This document shows, one piece after another, positions 35,964 to 45,184 of a stretch of DNA of 64,000 nucleotides. The notes beneath the pieces are model-generated. The model saw only the letters and a list, made by a program, of their open reading frames with translations. It ran no database searches and was not told where the DNA came from. A program made the position numbers and the translations under genes. Position 1 is the stretch's first letter; each line of letters opens with the position of its first letter. Source of the DNA: CALGYY01 sp963678485 (GTDB lineage: Bacteria; Bacteroidota; Bacteroidia; Bacteroidales; CAIWKO01); assembly GCA_963678485.1 (NCBI GenBank), contig OY782882.1:310001-374000 (forward strand), read 5' to 3'.

Positions 35964-37112
35964 ATGAAGCTCAAAAAAACCCTGCCTGTACTGATTGTAC
36001 TTCTATGTATATCGAGTTTGGCGTTCGGACAAAGTAGTGAACAGATCGTTAATGATCAGCATTATAACAAAGCCATCCACATTATGGCCATGTTGCTGGT
36101 GGGTTTTGGCTTTCTGATGGTCTTCGTGAGGAACTATGGACGTTCAGCCCTCACCGCAACTTTCTTATTGGTAAGTATTTCACTGCCAATGTACATCTTT
36201 GTTAAAAGTCAGGGACTACTGGGTGAGGTTGATAATGAAATCGACCGTTTAATCATGGCAGAGTTTGGGGCAGCGAGTTTGCTCATCGCTGCGGGGGCTG
36301 TGCTCGGAAGATTAAAAATGCATCAGTACCTTCTGCTGGGATTAATGTTCGTCCCTTTCTACATTATAAATGAGTGGCTCGTGCTCGACGCTGGCTTTGG
36401 TCTAATCGCCAAAGGTGCCGTGGTCGACACAGGCGGAAGTATTGTTATCCATGCCTTTGGTGCTATCTTCGGATTGGGAGTGGCCTTAAGTATGACCACC
36501 AAAGCCGAAATGGAAAAACCTATCGAAGCCGATGCCACCAGTGACCGCTTCTCGATGCTGGGAAGTATGATATTATGGATCTTCTGGCCAAGCTTCTGCG
36601 GCGCTCTCGTTCCACCCGAACTGATGCCACAAACAGTCGTTAATGTAATCATTGCACTCTGCGGATCAACCCTTGCCACCTATGTATTATCTCTTGGCAT
36701 CCGTAAGAAAATCAATATCGCTGATATCGCAAATGCAGCACTGGCAGGCGGTGTCGCCATCGGCTCTACCTGTGCCAATGCAAATTATTATGAAGCCGGA
36801 TTAATCGGCGTCCTTGCAGGAGCTCTTTCAACCGTCGGTTTTGCAGTGATTCAAAAACATCAACATCGCTTTATGAAACTGATTGATACCTGCGGAGTCA
36901 CTAACCTTCATGGTCTGCCAGGCCTCTTTGGCGGACTCGTTGCAATTCCCATTGTAAGTGGTATCGATGCAGTAAGTCAAACAGCCGCTATCGGCATCAG
37001 CATTCTGATTGCTGCTGTTGGCGGATTCATCACAGGAAAAATATTGAGCTTATTTGGACGACGCAAAGAAGCCTATTCCGACGCCGAAGAATTTATGGAC
37101 GCTGAAGAATAA
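35964..37112 (+). CDS. Rh-type ammonium/ammonia channel
   Basis: 382-residue inner-membrane channel of the Amt/Rh superfamily, conducting NH3 and perhaps CO2. The signature segments resemble Rh glycoproteins more than AmtB: VDTGGSIVIHAFGAIFG, LGSMILWIFWPSFCGAL, ALAGGVAIGSTC and DTCGVTNLHGLPGLFGG. Twin pore histidines are likely H163 and H316; D155 (DTGGS) and D308 (DTCGV) are also kept. An apparent signal peptide (1-22, SSLAFGQ) precedes about 11 membrane helices. The gene has its own promoter and a strong terminator. No glnK/glnB lies beside it, which also argues against a classical AmtB. Confidence 0.85.
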   Translation: MKLKKTLPVLIVLLCISSLAFGQSSEQIVNDQHYNKAIHIMAMLLVGFGFLMVFVRNYGRSALTATFLLVSISLPMYIFVKSQGLLGEVDNEIDRLIMAEFGAASLLIAAGAVLGRLKMHQYLLLGLMFVPFYIINEWLVLDAGFGLIAKGAVVDTGGSIVIHAFGAIFGLGVALSMTTKAEMEKPIEADATSDRFSMLGSMILWIFWPSFCGALVPPELMPQTVVNVIIALCGSTLATYVLSLGIRKKINIADIANAALAGGVAIGSTCANANYYEAGLIGVLAGALSTVGFAVIQKHQHRFMKLIDTCGVTNLHGLPGLFGGLVAIPIVSGIDAVSQTAAIGISILIAAVGGFITGKILSLFGRRKEAYSDAEEFMDAEE

Positions 37113-37152
37113 TCCTGGCTGTAAAAGAACGAACAATTCTGAATATCAATCA

Positions 37153-37188
37153 ATGAGCTGACGAAAATTCGTCAGCTCATTTTTTTTT
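37153..37188 (+). terminator. Terminator of the Rh-type channel gene
   Basis: Perfect 13-base stem (37153-37165 with 37168-37180; core GAGCTGACGAA), 2-base loop, followed by a long T-run. Confidence 0.93.
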
Positions 37189-37350
37189 CAATACTTTCTT
37201 GCATATTTATTTCTCTATATATATTTTTGCAAAGCCTTACCTAAATACCATATATTAATATTTATTATTAAATATCAGCGAATTATAAAATTCTACCATT
37301 GAAAATGGACTGGAAGATAAAAAAAAAGCATGTTTGGGAAAATTTCTTTG

Positions 37351-37358
37351 TAGATTTG
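37351..37358 (+). promoter_or_regulatory. -7 box candidate for the nuo operon
   Basis: TAGATTTG, exact TAnnTTTG, 21 bases before the nuoA ATG. A TTTG lies only 14 bases upstream, shorter than usual spacing. Confidence 0.45.
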
Positions 37359-37379
37359 TAACAGACCCTTATTGATAAT

Positions 37380-37763
37380 ATGGAACGAAGCTTCATACCG
37401 GACGATTATATCCCTATTCTAATACAAACAATAGTGGTTGTGGCATTTGTTGTTGCAGTGATGCTGCTTACGCACTATATGACTGTTAAGCGGCGAAAAA
37501 TCCGCACTCAGGCCAAGGAAGAGAATTTTGAGTGTGGCATCGAAGTAAAAGGTAATGCACGTTTCCCCTTTTCGGTGAAGTATTTTTTAATAGCTATACT
37601 CTTTGTATTATTTGATGTGGAAGTTATTTTCTTTTACCCTTTTGCGGTGAACTATAAAGAAATGGGATACGAAGGTCTTATCGGCATGTTGATTTTTACG
37701 GTTGGTTTGCTGTTCGGATTTTTCTATCTTTTGAAGATGGGCGCATTTGAATGGGAAAAATAA
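37380..37763 (+). CDS. nuoA: NADH-quinone oxidoreductase subunit A
   Basis: 127-residue membrane subunit of respiratory complex I. Three hydrophobic helices; the loop after helix 1 carries the conserved ECGIEVKGNARFPFSVKYFL block (Cys of the Cys-loop), then LFVLFDVEVIFFYPFAV. First gene of a 14-gene operon in canonical order A to N. Length is normal. Confidence 0.96.
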   Translation: MERSFIPDDYIPILIQTIVVVAFVVAVMLLTHYMTVKRRKIRTQAKEENFECGIEVKGNARFPFSVKYFLIAILFVLFDVEVIFFYPFAVNYKEMGYEGLIGMLIFTVGLLFGFFYLLKMGAFEWEK

Positions 37764-37778
37764 ATAGAATATTGATTT

Positions 37779-38315
37779 ATGTTTAACATCGCAGAACCTC
37801 CTGATGGTTATTCGGCTCCCGGCTTTTTCGCCACTCAATTAAGTAAGGTGGTTGGAATGGCCCGCGCCAACAGCATATGGCCATTGCCCTTTGCAACCAG
37901 TTGTTGTGGCATAGAGTTCATGGCAACCATGGGAGCACATTATGATATGGGACGCTTTGGTTCGGAGCGATTAAGTTTTTCGCCTCGCCAGGCTGATTTA
38001 CTCATGGTGATGGGAACCATTGCAAAAAAAATGGGACCAGTCGTACATCAGGTTTATGAGCAAATGGCCGAACCCCGCTGGGTTATCGCAGTGGGTGCTT
38101 GCGCCTCCAGCGGTGGAATATTCGATACTTACAGCGTTTTGCAGGGAATCGACCGCGTCGTCCCTGTTGATGTTTACGTACCCGGCTGTCCCCCCGCACC
38201 CGAACAAATCATAGATGGCATCCTTCGAATTCAGGATCTGATATCAAACGAATCGCTGCGTCGCCGGTATTCTCCGGAATATAAAGCACTGCTCGAAAAA
38301 TACGGAATCAAATGA
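37779..38315 (+). CDS. nuoB: NADH-quinone oxidoreductase subunit B
   Basis: 178-residue peripheral subunit holding cluster N2, the last iron-sulphur centre before quinone. The four ligands are visible: adjacent C42 and C43 (SCCGIEF), C108 (VGACAS) and C137 (VPGCPPAPEQ). The FDTYSVLQGID and DVYVPGCPP blocks are typical. It ends overlapping nuoC by 4 bases, so the two are translationally coupled. Confidence 0.97.
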   Translation: MFNIAEPPDGYSAPGFFATQLSKVVGMARANSIWPLPFATSCCGIEFMATMGAHYDMGRFGSERLSFSPRQADLLMVMGTIAKKMGPVVHQVYEQMAEPRWVIAVGACASSGGIFDTYSVLQGIDRVVPVDVYVPGCPPAPEQIIDGILRIQDLISNESLRRRYSPEYKALLEKYGIK

Positions 38316-38827
38316 TCAACGAAGTCCAACAAGCATTAATGAACAAGGTAGCTGAGGCGTTGAACTCGCAGTTTCCTGCAGTGATTGAGGACACTTGCAA
38401 TACATCTGATATTCCTACTATCACGGTAACTGCATCTTTAATACACGAGGTGATAAAATATCTGAAAGAAGAACCTGCGTTGAATTTTTCATTTCTTACC
38501 ACCTTGTGCGGCACGCATTATCCGCAACAGCAAAAGCCCTTCGGACTAGTATATCATCTGCACAATCTCGAAACCAATGAACGCTTACGTATTAAAACAT
38601 GGCTCGAGAAGGAAACACCCAACATCGCCAGTATCTGCGATTTGTTTAGTGCAGCCAACTGGATGGAAAGAGAAGCCTATGATTTTTATGGGATAGTTTT
38701 CAATGGCCATCCCAACCTCATTCGGATTTTAAATGTTGAATATCTGGACTACTTCCCGATGAGAAAAGAATATCCATTGGAAGATCCTACAAGAGAAGAT
38801 AAAGAAGATAAATTTTTTGGAAGATAG
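38312..38827 (+). CDS. nuoC: NADH-quinone oxidoreductase subunit C
   Basis: 171-residue 30-kDa-type subunit at the quinone module. It shows the family signature WMEREAYDFYGIVFNGHPNL followed by RILN and DYFPMRKEYPLED. It is separate from nuoD, unlike the nuoCD fusion of enterobacteria. It starts inside the nuoB stop region. Confidence 0.94.
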   Translation: MINEVQQALMNKVAEALNSQFPAVIEDTCNTSDIPTITVTASLIHEVIKYLKEEPALNFSFLTTLCGTHYPQQQKPFGLVYHLHNLETNERLRIKTWLEKETPNIASICDLFSAANWMEREAYDFYGIVFNGHPNLIRILNVEYLDYFPMRKEYPLEDPTREDKEDKFFGR

Positions 38828-38864
38828 AAATTAAGGCCATTCATCAGTAATCGCCAACGAAAGA

Positions 38865-40082
38865 ATGTCGGAAGAAGAAAAAAATATTGATCCACAGAAG
38901 AACAGCCCGGAAACGGACTCGCCTTTTAATACGATGAACCTTGGGCCAACGCATCCCGCGACCCACGGCATTTTTCAGAATGTATTAAAAATGGATGGCG
39001 AGATCATACTCGACGCTGAACAAACGATTGGATATATTCATCGTTCGTTCGAAAAGATTGCCGAACGTCGTCCATTTTACCAGGTGACGCCCCTCACCGA
39101 CCGTTTGAATTATTGCAGCAGTCCGATAAATAACATCGGATGGCATATGAGCGTTGAAAAACTTCTGGGTGTACAAACCACAAAGCGCATCGACTATATG
39201 CGCATCATCATTATGGAATTGGCACGCATCACCGACCATCTGATTTGTACCAGCGTAATCGGTGTCGACAGCGGAGCACTCACAGCCTTTATTTATGTAT
39301 TCCAGGAGCGGGAAGCGATTTACGAAATCTACGAAGAAATATGTGGTGCACGACTCACCACTAACATTGGCCGCATTGGGGGCTTCGAACGTGATTTTTC
39401 GCCAACCGCCATCAAGAAAATTAAAGCCTTACTCATCAGACTGCCCAAGGTACTTAGAGAATTTGAAAAGCTATTAAAACGCAACCGCATTTTCATGGAC
39501 AGGACAGTCGGTGTTGGCCCCATTTCGGCAGAGAGAGCACTGAATTACGGCTTCACCGGCCCTAATCTCCGAGCAACCGGAGTTGATTACGATGTGCGTG
39601 TTATGAATCCATATTCTTCCTACGATGATTTTGATTTCACTATCCCGGTGGGAGTGAATGGCGATACTTACGATCGTTTCTGTGTACGTACTGAAGAAAT
39701 GTGGGAAAGCATAAAACTGATTAAAAATGCACTGGATAATCTGCCTGACGGGCATTTCCAGGTTGCCGCACCAGAAATTGTCCTTCCGCCAAAAGAACAA
39801 GTGTACAACAATATGGAAGCATTAATCTGGCATTTCAAAGTGGTGATGGGCGAGATTAACGCTCCTGTAGGCGAGGTGTATCACAGTGTTGAAGGAGGCA
39901 ATGGAGAACTCGGTTTTTATCTGATTAGTGATGGCGGCCGTACTCCGTATCGTCTGCACTTCAGAAGACCTTGTTTTATATATTATCAGGCATATCCGGA
40001 AATGATTCGCGGCGGAGTTTTATCCGACGCTATTTTAACGATGAGCAGTATGAACGTGATAGCTGGAGAACTAGACGCATAA
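38865..40082 (+). CDS. nuoD: NADH-quinone oxidoreductase subunit D
   Basis: 405-residue 49-kDa-type subunit forming the quinone cavity with NuoB. Signatures are GPTHPATHG near residue 28, IGYIHRSFEKIAE, DRLNYCSSPINN, RIGGFERDFS and SAERALNYGFTGPNLRATG. The hydrogenase-type nickel cysteines are absent, as expected. It ends in GELDA, whereas many homologues end in Asp-Arg, a small oddity at the far C-terminus. The stop overlaps the nuoE ATG (TAATG). Confidence 0.96.
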   Translation: MSEEEKNIDPQKNSPETDSPFNTMNLGPTHPATHGIFQNVLKMDGEIILDAEQTIGYIHRSFEKIAERRPFYQVTPLTDRLNYCSSPINNIGWHMSVEKLLGVQTTKRIDYMRIIIMELARITDHLICTSVIGVDSGALTAFIYVFQEREAIYEIYEEICGARLTTNIGRIGGFERDFSPTAIKKIKALLIRLPKVLREFEKLLKRNRIFMDRTVGVGPISAERALNYGFTGPNLRATGVDYDVRVMNPYSSYDDFDFTIPVGVNGDTYDRFCVRTEEMWESIKLIKNALDNLPDGHFQVAAPEIVLPPKEQVYNNMEALIWHFKVVMGEINAPVGEVYHSVEGGNGELGFYLISDGGRTPYRLHFRRPCFIYYQAYPEMIRGGVLSDAILTMSSMNVIAGELDA

Positions 40083-40678
40083 TGATTATGAGCAATTATA
40101 AAATCCATCATAAGATTTTTAATAAGAGCGGACAGCCTGCTGTGCTTGCACCAGAACTTATTGCCCATTGCAAAGCGCTGATAAGTCGCTATCCTCAAGG
40201 AAAACAGAAATCGGCACTACTGCCTGTTCTGCATATGGCTCAGGAATACAATGGAGGTTTTCTTGATGTGGCCACCATGGACGCTGTTGCTGAAATGCTG
40301 CAAATACAGCCTATTGAAGTATATGAGGTCGCAACTTTTTATACCCAGTATTATCTTGAAGCTACTGGGAAGTATGTGATTGAGGTTTGTCAGACCGGGC
40401 CATGTGCCGCATGTGGCGCGGAAGATATGATAGGACGACTTGAAAAAAAATTAGACATCAAAGCAGGGGAAACCACCCCTGATAAGTTATTTACATTGCG
40501 AACTGTTGAATGTCTTGGTGCGTGCGGCTATGCCCCCGCAATGCAGATTAACACTAAGTTTTACGAGCAACTTAACGACGAAAAAATAGACCAGATTATC
40601 GATGAATTGCGGCAGCAATCTGCCATTGAAAAAACTAAGGAAGAAACATGGGCCGGAAAATTCTGCTTGAACATATAG
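40082..40678 (+). CDS. nuoE: NADH-quinone oxidoreductase subunit E
   Basis: 198-residue thioredoxin-fold [2Fe-2S] subunit of the NADH module. Ligands lie in CQTGPC and CLGAC; YEVATFYTQYYLEATGKY precedes them. The frame is open back to 39971, but the ATG at 40082, which overlaps the nuoD stop, fits the family; a second ATG at 40088 is possible. The last 31 bases overlap the start of nuoF in another frame. Confidence 0.95.
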   Translation: MIMSNYKIHHKIFNKSGQPAVLAPELIAHCKALISRYPQGKQKSALLPVLHMAQEYNGGFLDVATMDAVAEMLQIQPIEVYEVATFYTQYYLEATGKYVIEVCQTGPCAACGAEDMIGRLEKKLDIKAGETTPDKLFTLRTVECLGACGYAPAMQINTKFYEQLNDEKIDQIIDELRQQSAIEKTKEETWAGKFCLNI

Positions 40679-42006
40679 CTGTCCCGGGGATTGCATCCTT
40701 CAACACCTGGCGCAGCCATGGTGGGTATAGGTCTGTGGAAAAAGCCCTGCTCAGCATGAGCCCTGATGAAGTAATGGAGGAAGTGAAAAAATCAGGACTC
40801 AGAGGTCGCGGTGGTGCTGGATTTCCTACAGGATTGAAATGGAGTTTCCTTGATCGCAAAAGCGACAAACCACGCTATCTTATCTGCAACGCGGATGAGA
40901 GCGAGCCCGGTACTTTTAAGGATCGCTACCTGATGGAACACCTTCCTCATCTGCTTATCGAAGGTTTGATTTGTTCAAGTTATGCATTAGGGGTAAACAC
41001 TACCTATATTTATATCCGTGGCGAATTCAAGTACCTTGTTGGTATCCTCGAAAAAGCCATAGCAGAAGCATTAGCAAACAACTTTTTAGGAAACAACATT
41101 CTGGGAAGTGCTTACTCCCTTAATATTTACGTGCATCCCGGTGCAGGCGCTTACATCTGTGGTGAGGAAACAGCACTTATAGAATCACTCGAAGGAAAAC
41201 GCGGAAATCCACGACTTAAGCCACCATTCCCTGCATTGGTGGGTCTTTATGGATGTCCCACCGTGGTCAATAATGTCGAAACACTTGCAACGGTCGCACC
41301 TATCATTACCATGGGCGGTGAAGCTTATCATTCCATCGGAACTGAAAAAAGCAGTGGCACCAAACTTATCTCTGCCTGCGGAAACCTTCGCAAACCGGGC
41401 GTTTATGAAATTGAGCTCGGCTTAAGTATCGAAGACTTTATTTACAATGATGAATACTGCGGAGGTATCCGTAATGGAAAGGAATTAAAGGCGGTAATCC
41501 CTGGAGGCTCCTCTGTTCCTATCTTACCCAAGAACCTCATCCTTAAAACCGCACAGGGCGTGAGTCGCAATATGTCTTACGAATCCCTTGCTGATGGCGG
41601 CTTTGAAACAGGTACCATGCTCGGATCAGGAGGCTTCATTGCTTATGATGAAGATGTCTGTATCGTCAGGAACACTTGGAATTTTACGCGTTTTTATCAT
41701 CACGAAAGTTGTGGACAATGCTCTCCCTGCAGGGAAGGAACGGGCTGGATGGAAAAAGTATTATGGCGCATTGAGAATGGTGAAGGCAAAAACCACGATA
41801 TTGATTTATTGGTCAGCATCGCCGCAAAGATTGAAGGAAACACTATTTGTCCTTTAGGCGACGCTGCTGCATGGCCAGTTGCAAGTGCAATACGACATTT
41901 TCGCGAAGAATTTGAATTTCATGTCAAGCATCCGGAAATCATTAAAAATATCAAGCACGGAAATATCAACAAACTCATTACTGAAAGCTCAAAACAAGCA
42001 ATATAA
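40648..42006 (+). CDS. nuoF: NADH-quinone oxidoreductase subunit F
   Basis: 452-residue NADH- and FMN-binding subunit with cluster N3. Visible are the FMN/NADH loop GLRGRGGAGFPTGLKW, ICNADESEPGTFKDR, GAGAYICGEETALIESLEG and the cluster block SCGQCSPCREGTGW plus a later Cys (NTICPLGD). The N-terminus ILLEHIAVPGIASFNTWRS matches the family, which supports the 31-base overlap with nuoE. Confidence 0.97.
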   Translation: MGRKILLEHIAVPGIASFNTWRSHGGYRSVEKALLSMSPDEVMEEVKKSGLRGRGGAGFPTGLKWSFLDRKSDKPRYLICNADESEPGTFKDRYLMEHLPHLLIEGLICSSYALGVNTTYIYIRGEFKYLVGILEKAIAEALANNFLGNNILGSAYSLNIYVHPGAGAYICGEETALIESLEGKRGNPRLKPPFPALVGLYGCPTVVNNVETLATVAPIITMGGEAYHSIGTEKSSGTKLISACGNLRKPGVYEIELGLSIEDFIYNDEYCGGIRNGKELKAVIPGGSSVPILPKNLILKTAQGVSRNMSYESLADGGFETGTMLGSGGFIAYDEDVCIVRNTWNFTRFYHHESCGQCSPCREGTGWMEKVLWRIENGEGKNHDIDLLVSIAAKIEGNTICPLGDAAAWPVASAIRHFREEFEFHVKHPEIIKNIKHGNINKLITESSKQAI

Positions 42007-42024
42007 CTACAGCACAGCAGCCTT

Positions 42025-43002
42025 ATGATGAAGGTCACTATAGATAATATCACCATTGAAGTTGAAGAAGGTTCTACCATCCTTCAGGCAGCGCGCAAGA
42101 TTGGCGGAGCAGTGGTTCCACCGACCATGTGCTACTATGCCCCGCTAAAAGGCAGTGGAGGCAAATGCAGAAGTTGTCTGGTTAAAGTCGTCCAAGGCTC
42201 AGCAAAAGACCCTCGCCCTATGCCCAAGCTGGTAGCTTCATGCAGCACGCCTGCAGCTGACGGTATGGTGGTGCAAAACATCACTTCACCGGAAGTACTG
42301 GCTGCACGCAAAGCTATTGTTGAGTTTTTACTCATCAATCATCCGTTGGATTGCCCCATCTGTGATCAGGCTGGTGAATGCGACCTTCAAAACCTCAGCT
42401 ATGCCCATGGTTTAGAAAGCACACGCTATGAAGAAGAACGCAGAGAATTTGATTCGGTTGACATTGGACCGAATATCAAATTACACATGAACCGCTGCAT
42501 CCTTTGTTATCGCTGTGTTTTTACTGCCGATCAACTCACCAATCAACGCAGACATGGTGTGCTGTATCGCGGCGATGTTGCAGAAATCAGCACATTTATC
42601 AGTAATAGTATCGACAACGACTTTTCAGGAAATATTATTGATGTTTGTCCGGTGGGTGCCTTAACTGATCGCAGCTATCGTTTTAAAAGCAGAGTATGGT
42701 TTACCAAACCAATGGATGCCCACAGGGATTGTCCTAAATGTGCAGGAAAAGCAATGCTTTGGATGGTCGACAAAGAAGTGGTGCGCGTCACAGCCCGAAA
42801 GAACGAATTTGGCGAAGTGATCGATTGGATTTGCAACGATTGTCGTTTCGAACATAAAGAGATTAAAGATTGGAATATTGAAGGGCCATCTACGATTACC
42901 CGTACTTCGGTCATTGCACAAAATCATTATCAGGTATTAAAAAAAGGATCCATCATCAAACCTATTGAACGCAAGGTAGAACCTCCGCAAAACAACGATT
43001 AA
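42025..43002 (+). CDS. nuoG: NADH-quinone oxidoreductase subunit G, short form
   Basis: 325-residue iron-sulphur subunit. The N-terminal [2Fe-2S] ferredoxin domain (CYYAPLKGSGGKCRSC, then ASCST), the His-Cys cluster region (HPLDCPICDQAGECDLQ), the [4Fe-4S] ligands (CILCYRC, DVCPVGAL) and a CPKC...CNDC pair are present. The molybdopterin-like domain that makes the subunit about 700-900 residues long in E. coli and Thermus is missing. nuoH starts 1 base after the stop, with no frameshifted remainder, so this is the natural short form reported for Bacteroidota rather than a broken gene. Confidence 0.93.
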   Translation: MMKVTIDNITIEVEEGSTILQAARKIGGAVVPPTMCYYAPLKGSGGKCRSCLVKVVQGSAKDPRPMPKLVASCSTPAADGMVVQNITSPEVLAARKAIVEFLLINHPLDCPICDQAGECDLQNLSYAHGLESTRYEEERREFDSVDIGPNIKLHMNRCILCYRCVFTADQLTNQRRHGVLYRGDVAEISTFISNSIDNDFSGNIIDVCPVGALTDRSYRFKSRVWFTKPMDAHRDCPKCAGKAMLWMVDKEVVRVTARKNEFGEVIDWICNDCRFEHKEIKDWNIEGPSTITRTSVIAQNHYQVLKKGSIIKPIERKVEPPQNND

Positions 43003-43003
43003 T

Positions 43004-44032
43004 ATGGACTGGGGCTTTTTAACATACAAATTTATTTTAGCAACGGTGATCATGTTGGTCAGCCTGGTGGTAGCGATGTATTCAACATACATCGAACGCA
43101 AGGTCGCGGGATTTTTTCAGGATCGTTACGGACCAAATCGTGCAGGGCCTTACGGAATATTTCAGCCCCTTGCTGATGGATTGAAATTGTTTTTCAAAGA
43201 AGAATTTATCCCCCACGCTGCCGACCGTTTCTTATATGTGTTGGGACCAATGCTCACCATGATGGTCTCTCTACTTACCAGCGCTGTTATACCTTTTGGC
43301 GATACATTAATTTTTGGCGGCACTGAATATCCCTTGCAGGTTGCTGATGTTAACATTGGCGTTCTGTATGTATTCGCTATTGTCAGTATTGGTGTTTATG
43401 GAATCATTATCGGTGGCTGGGCATCCAACAATAAATATTCTCTTTTGGGCGCAATACGTGCATCAGCGCAAATGATCAGCTACGAGCTTGCCATGGGTAT
43501 GGCGTTGATTGCGATCATTATGATGTCGGGTACACTTAGCCTGAAAGAAATCGTTGAACAGCAACATGGCATGAACTGGAACATTTGGTACCAGCCGTTG
43601 GGCTTTATCATTTTTCTGGTTTGCGCTTTCGCGGAAACTAACCGCGCTCCCTTCGATTTACCGGAGTGTGAAACGGAACTCATCGGTGGCTATCATACCG
43701 AGTACAGCAGTATGAAACTTGGTTTTTATTTATTTGCTGAATATGTGAATGTATTTATTTCAGCCGCAATCATTGCTGCGGTGTATTTCGGAGGATTTAA
43801 TTTTCCGGGCATGGACAGTCCTTCGCTATCACATAACATGGCAACTTTCATTGGAGTGATCGTGTTTTTTGTAAAGATCACCATGCTGGGATTTTTCTTT
43901 ATGTGGATACGATGGACGCTGCCACGTTTTCGCTATGACCAGCTGATGGCGCTAGGTTGGAAAAAACTGTTACCATTGGCAATCATCAATGTAATCATTA
44001 CTGGAATTGTAATATATTTTGTTAATTTATAA
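43004..44032 (+). CDS. nuoH: NADH-quinone oxidoreductase subunit H
   Basis: 342-residue membrane subunit joining the peripheral arm to the proton pumps. About eight to nine helices; signatures YIERKVAGFFQDRYGPNRAG and AETNRAPFDLPECETELI contain the acidic residues of the quinone entry path. The end FFMWIRWTLPRFRYDQLM is typical. Confidence 0.97.
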   Translation: MDWGFLTYKFILATVIMLVSLVVAMYSTYIERKVAGFFQDRYGPNRAGPYGIFQPLADGLKLFFKEEFIPHAADRFLYVLGPMLTMMVSLLTSAVIPFGDTLIFGGTEYPLQVADVNIGVLYVFAIVSIGVYGIIIGGWASNNKYSLLGAIRASAQMISYELAMGMALIAIIMMSGTLSLKEIVEQQHGMNWNIWYQPLGFIIFLVCAFAETNRAPFDLPECETELIGGYHTEYSSMKLGFYLFAEYVNVFISAAIIAAVYFGGFNFPGMDSPSLSHNMATFIGVIVFFVKITMLGFFFMWIRWTLPRFRYDQLMALGWKKLLPLAIINVIITGIVIYFVNL

Positions 44033-44041
44033 TAATCCTTC

Positions 44042-44626
44042 ATGGATATGAGGCCGCTAAGTACCAAAGCACGAATCGTTACAAATCCCAAAATGAACTT
44101 TTGGGAGAAAGCCTATTTCCCGGCCATCATAGGAGGTTTATGGATTACCATCAAGCATTATTTTGGACCAAAGACCACCATCAATTACCCGGAAAAGCTA
44201 AGGAAACATTCTGATGTTTATCGCGGACAACATGTATTAAAACGTGATGATCAAGGTCGTGAACGCTGCACCGCTTGCGGCTTATGTGCATTATCCTGTC
44301 CGGCCGAAGCTATCACCATGGTCGCTGCAGAACGGAAAAGCGGTGAAGAGATGCTTTATCGTGAAGAAAAATACGCGGCAATCTACGAGATAAATATGCT
44401 TAGATGCATTTACTGCGGTTATTGTGAAGAAGCCTGTCCAAAAGAAGCAATCTTTCTTACACCACGCTTTGTTCATGCTGAATATGAAAGAAAGAGATTT
44501 ATTTATGGTAAGGATATGCTTGTTGAACCTATGGATATCAATCAGCGAATTGATATCAGCAAAAGACAAACACCCGCCGTTCTTGAATTTAAAAAAGATC
44601 TCAAACTTAGACACAACAGGGAATAA
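44042..44626 (+). CDS. nuoI: NADH-quinone oxidoreductase subunit I
   Basis: 194-residue ferredoxin-like subunit with two [4Fe-4S] clusters (N6a, N6b): CTACGLCALSCPAEAI and CIYCGYCEEACPKEAIF. It starts 9 bases after nuoH. An amphipathic N-terminal stretch (WEKAYFPAIIGGLWITIKHY) probably binds it to the membrane arm. Confidence 0.96.
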   Translation: MDMRPLSTKARIVTNPKMNFWEKAYFPAIIGGLWITIKHYFGPKTTINYPEKLRKHSDVYRGQHVLKRDDQGRERCTACGLCALSCPAEAITMVAAERKSGEEMLYREEKYAAIYEINMLRCIYCGYCEEACPKEAIFLTPRFVHAEYERKRFIYGKDMLVEPMDINQRIDISKRQTPAVLEFKKDLKLRHNRE

Positions 44627-44636
44627 TTATTAATAT

Positions 44637-45179
44637 ATGTACACGCAAATAATATTTTTCGTTTTATCCTTCATCGCGCTGGCCAGCTCTATCATGGTGC
44701 TGGTATCGAAAAGACCGGTGCACAGCGTGCTCTATTTAACGCTCTCGTTCTTTTCAATTGCCGGTCACTATATTTTGCTGAATGCTCAATTCCTTGCCGC
44801 TGTACATATCATTGTCTATGCAGGCGCTATCATGGTGCTCTTTCTGTTCACTGTGATGCTTTTAAATCTGAACGCACAGACAGAACCAAAAACGCATTTC
44901 ATGATAAAAATGGCGGCTGTACTGGCTTCCGGCATATTACTCATTACCTTAACAGGCGCTATTCGCGGAATGGAACTCAACAGTCTCACCGACCCATCCT
45001 ACGCTCAGGTAGGTCTGGTGCGTAATCTGGGCAAGGTGTTGTTTACCGAATACCTCCTACCCTTTGAGCTTTCATCCTTCCTCTTTCTATCCGCCATGGT
45101 CGGGGTTGTCCTGTTAGGCAAGAAAGAAGAAGAAGAGATAAAAACACCCGCAGCGGGCGAAACTAACTTAAAAAACTAA
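44637..45179 (+). CDS. nuoJ: NADH-quinone oxidoreductase subunit J
   Basis: 180-residue membrane subunit with five hydrophobic segments. VHSVLYLTLSFFSIAGHYIL and VHIIVYAGAIMVLFLFTVML (the helix with a pi-bulge in known structures) identify it. A charged tail (KKEEEEIKTPAAGE) ends the protein. Confidence 0.94.
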   Translation: MYTQIIFFVLSFIALASSIMVLVSKRPVHSVLYLTLSFFSIAGHYILLNAQFLAAVHIIVYAGAIMVLFLFTVMLLNLNAQTEPKTHFMIKMAAVLASGILLITLTGAIRGMELNSLTDPSYAQVGLVRNLGKVLFTEYLLPFELSSFLFLSAMVGVVLLGKKEEEEIKTPAAGETNLKN

Positions 45180-45184
45180 TAGGT

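Noticed and set aside
42025..43002. NuoG as a truncated or frameshifted gene
   Set aside because: nuoH begins one base after its stop and no leftover domain is coded in any frame.
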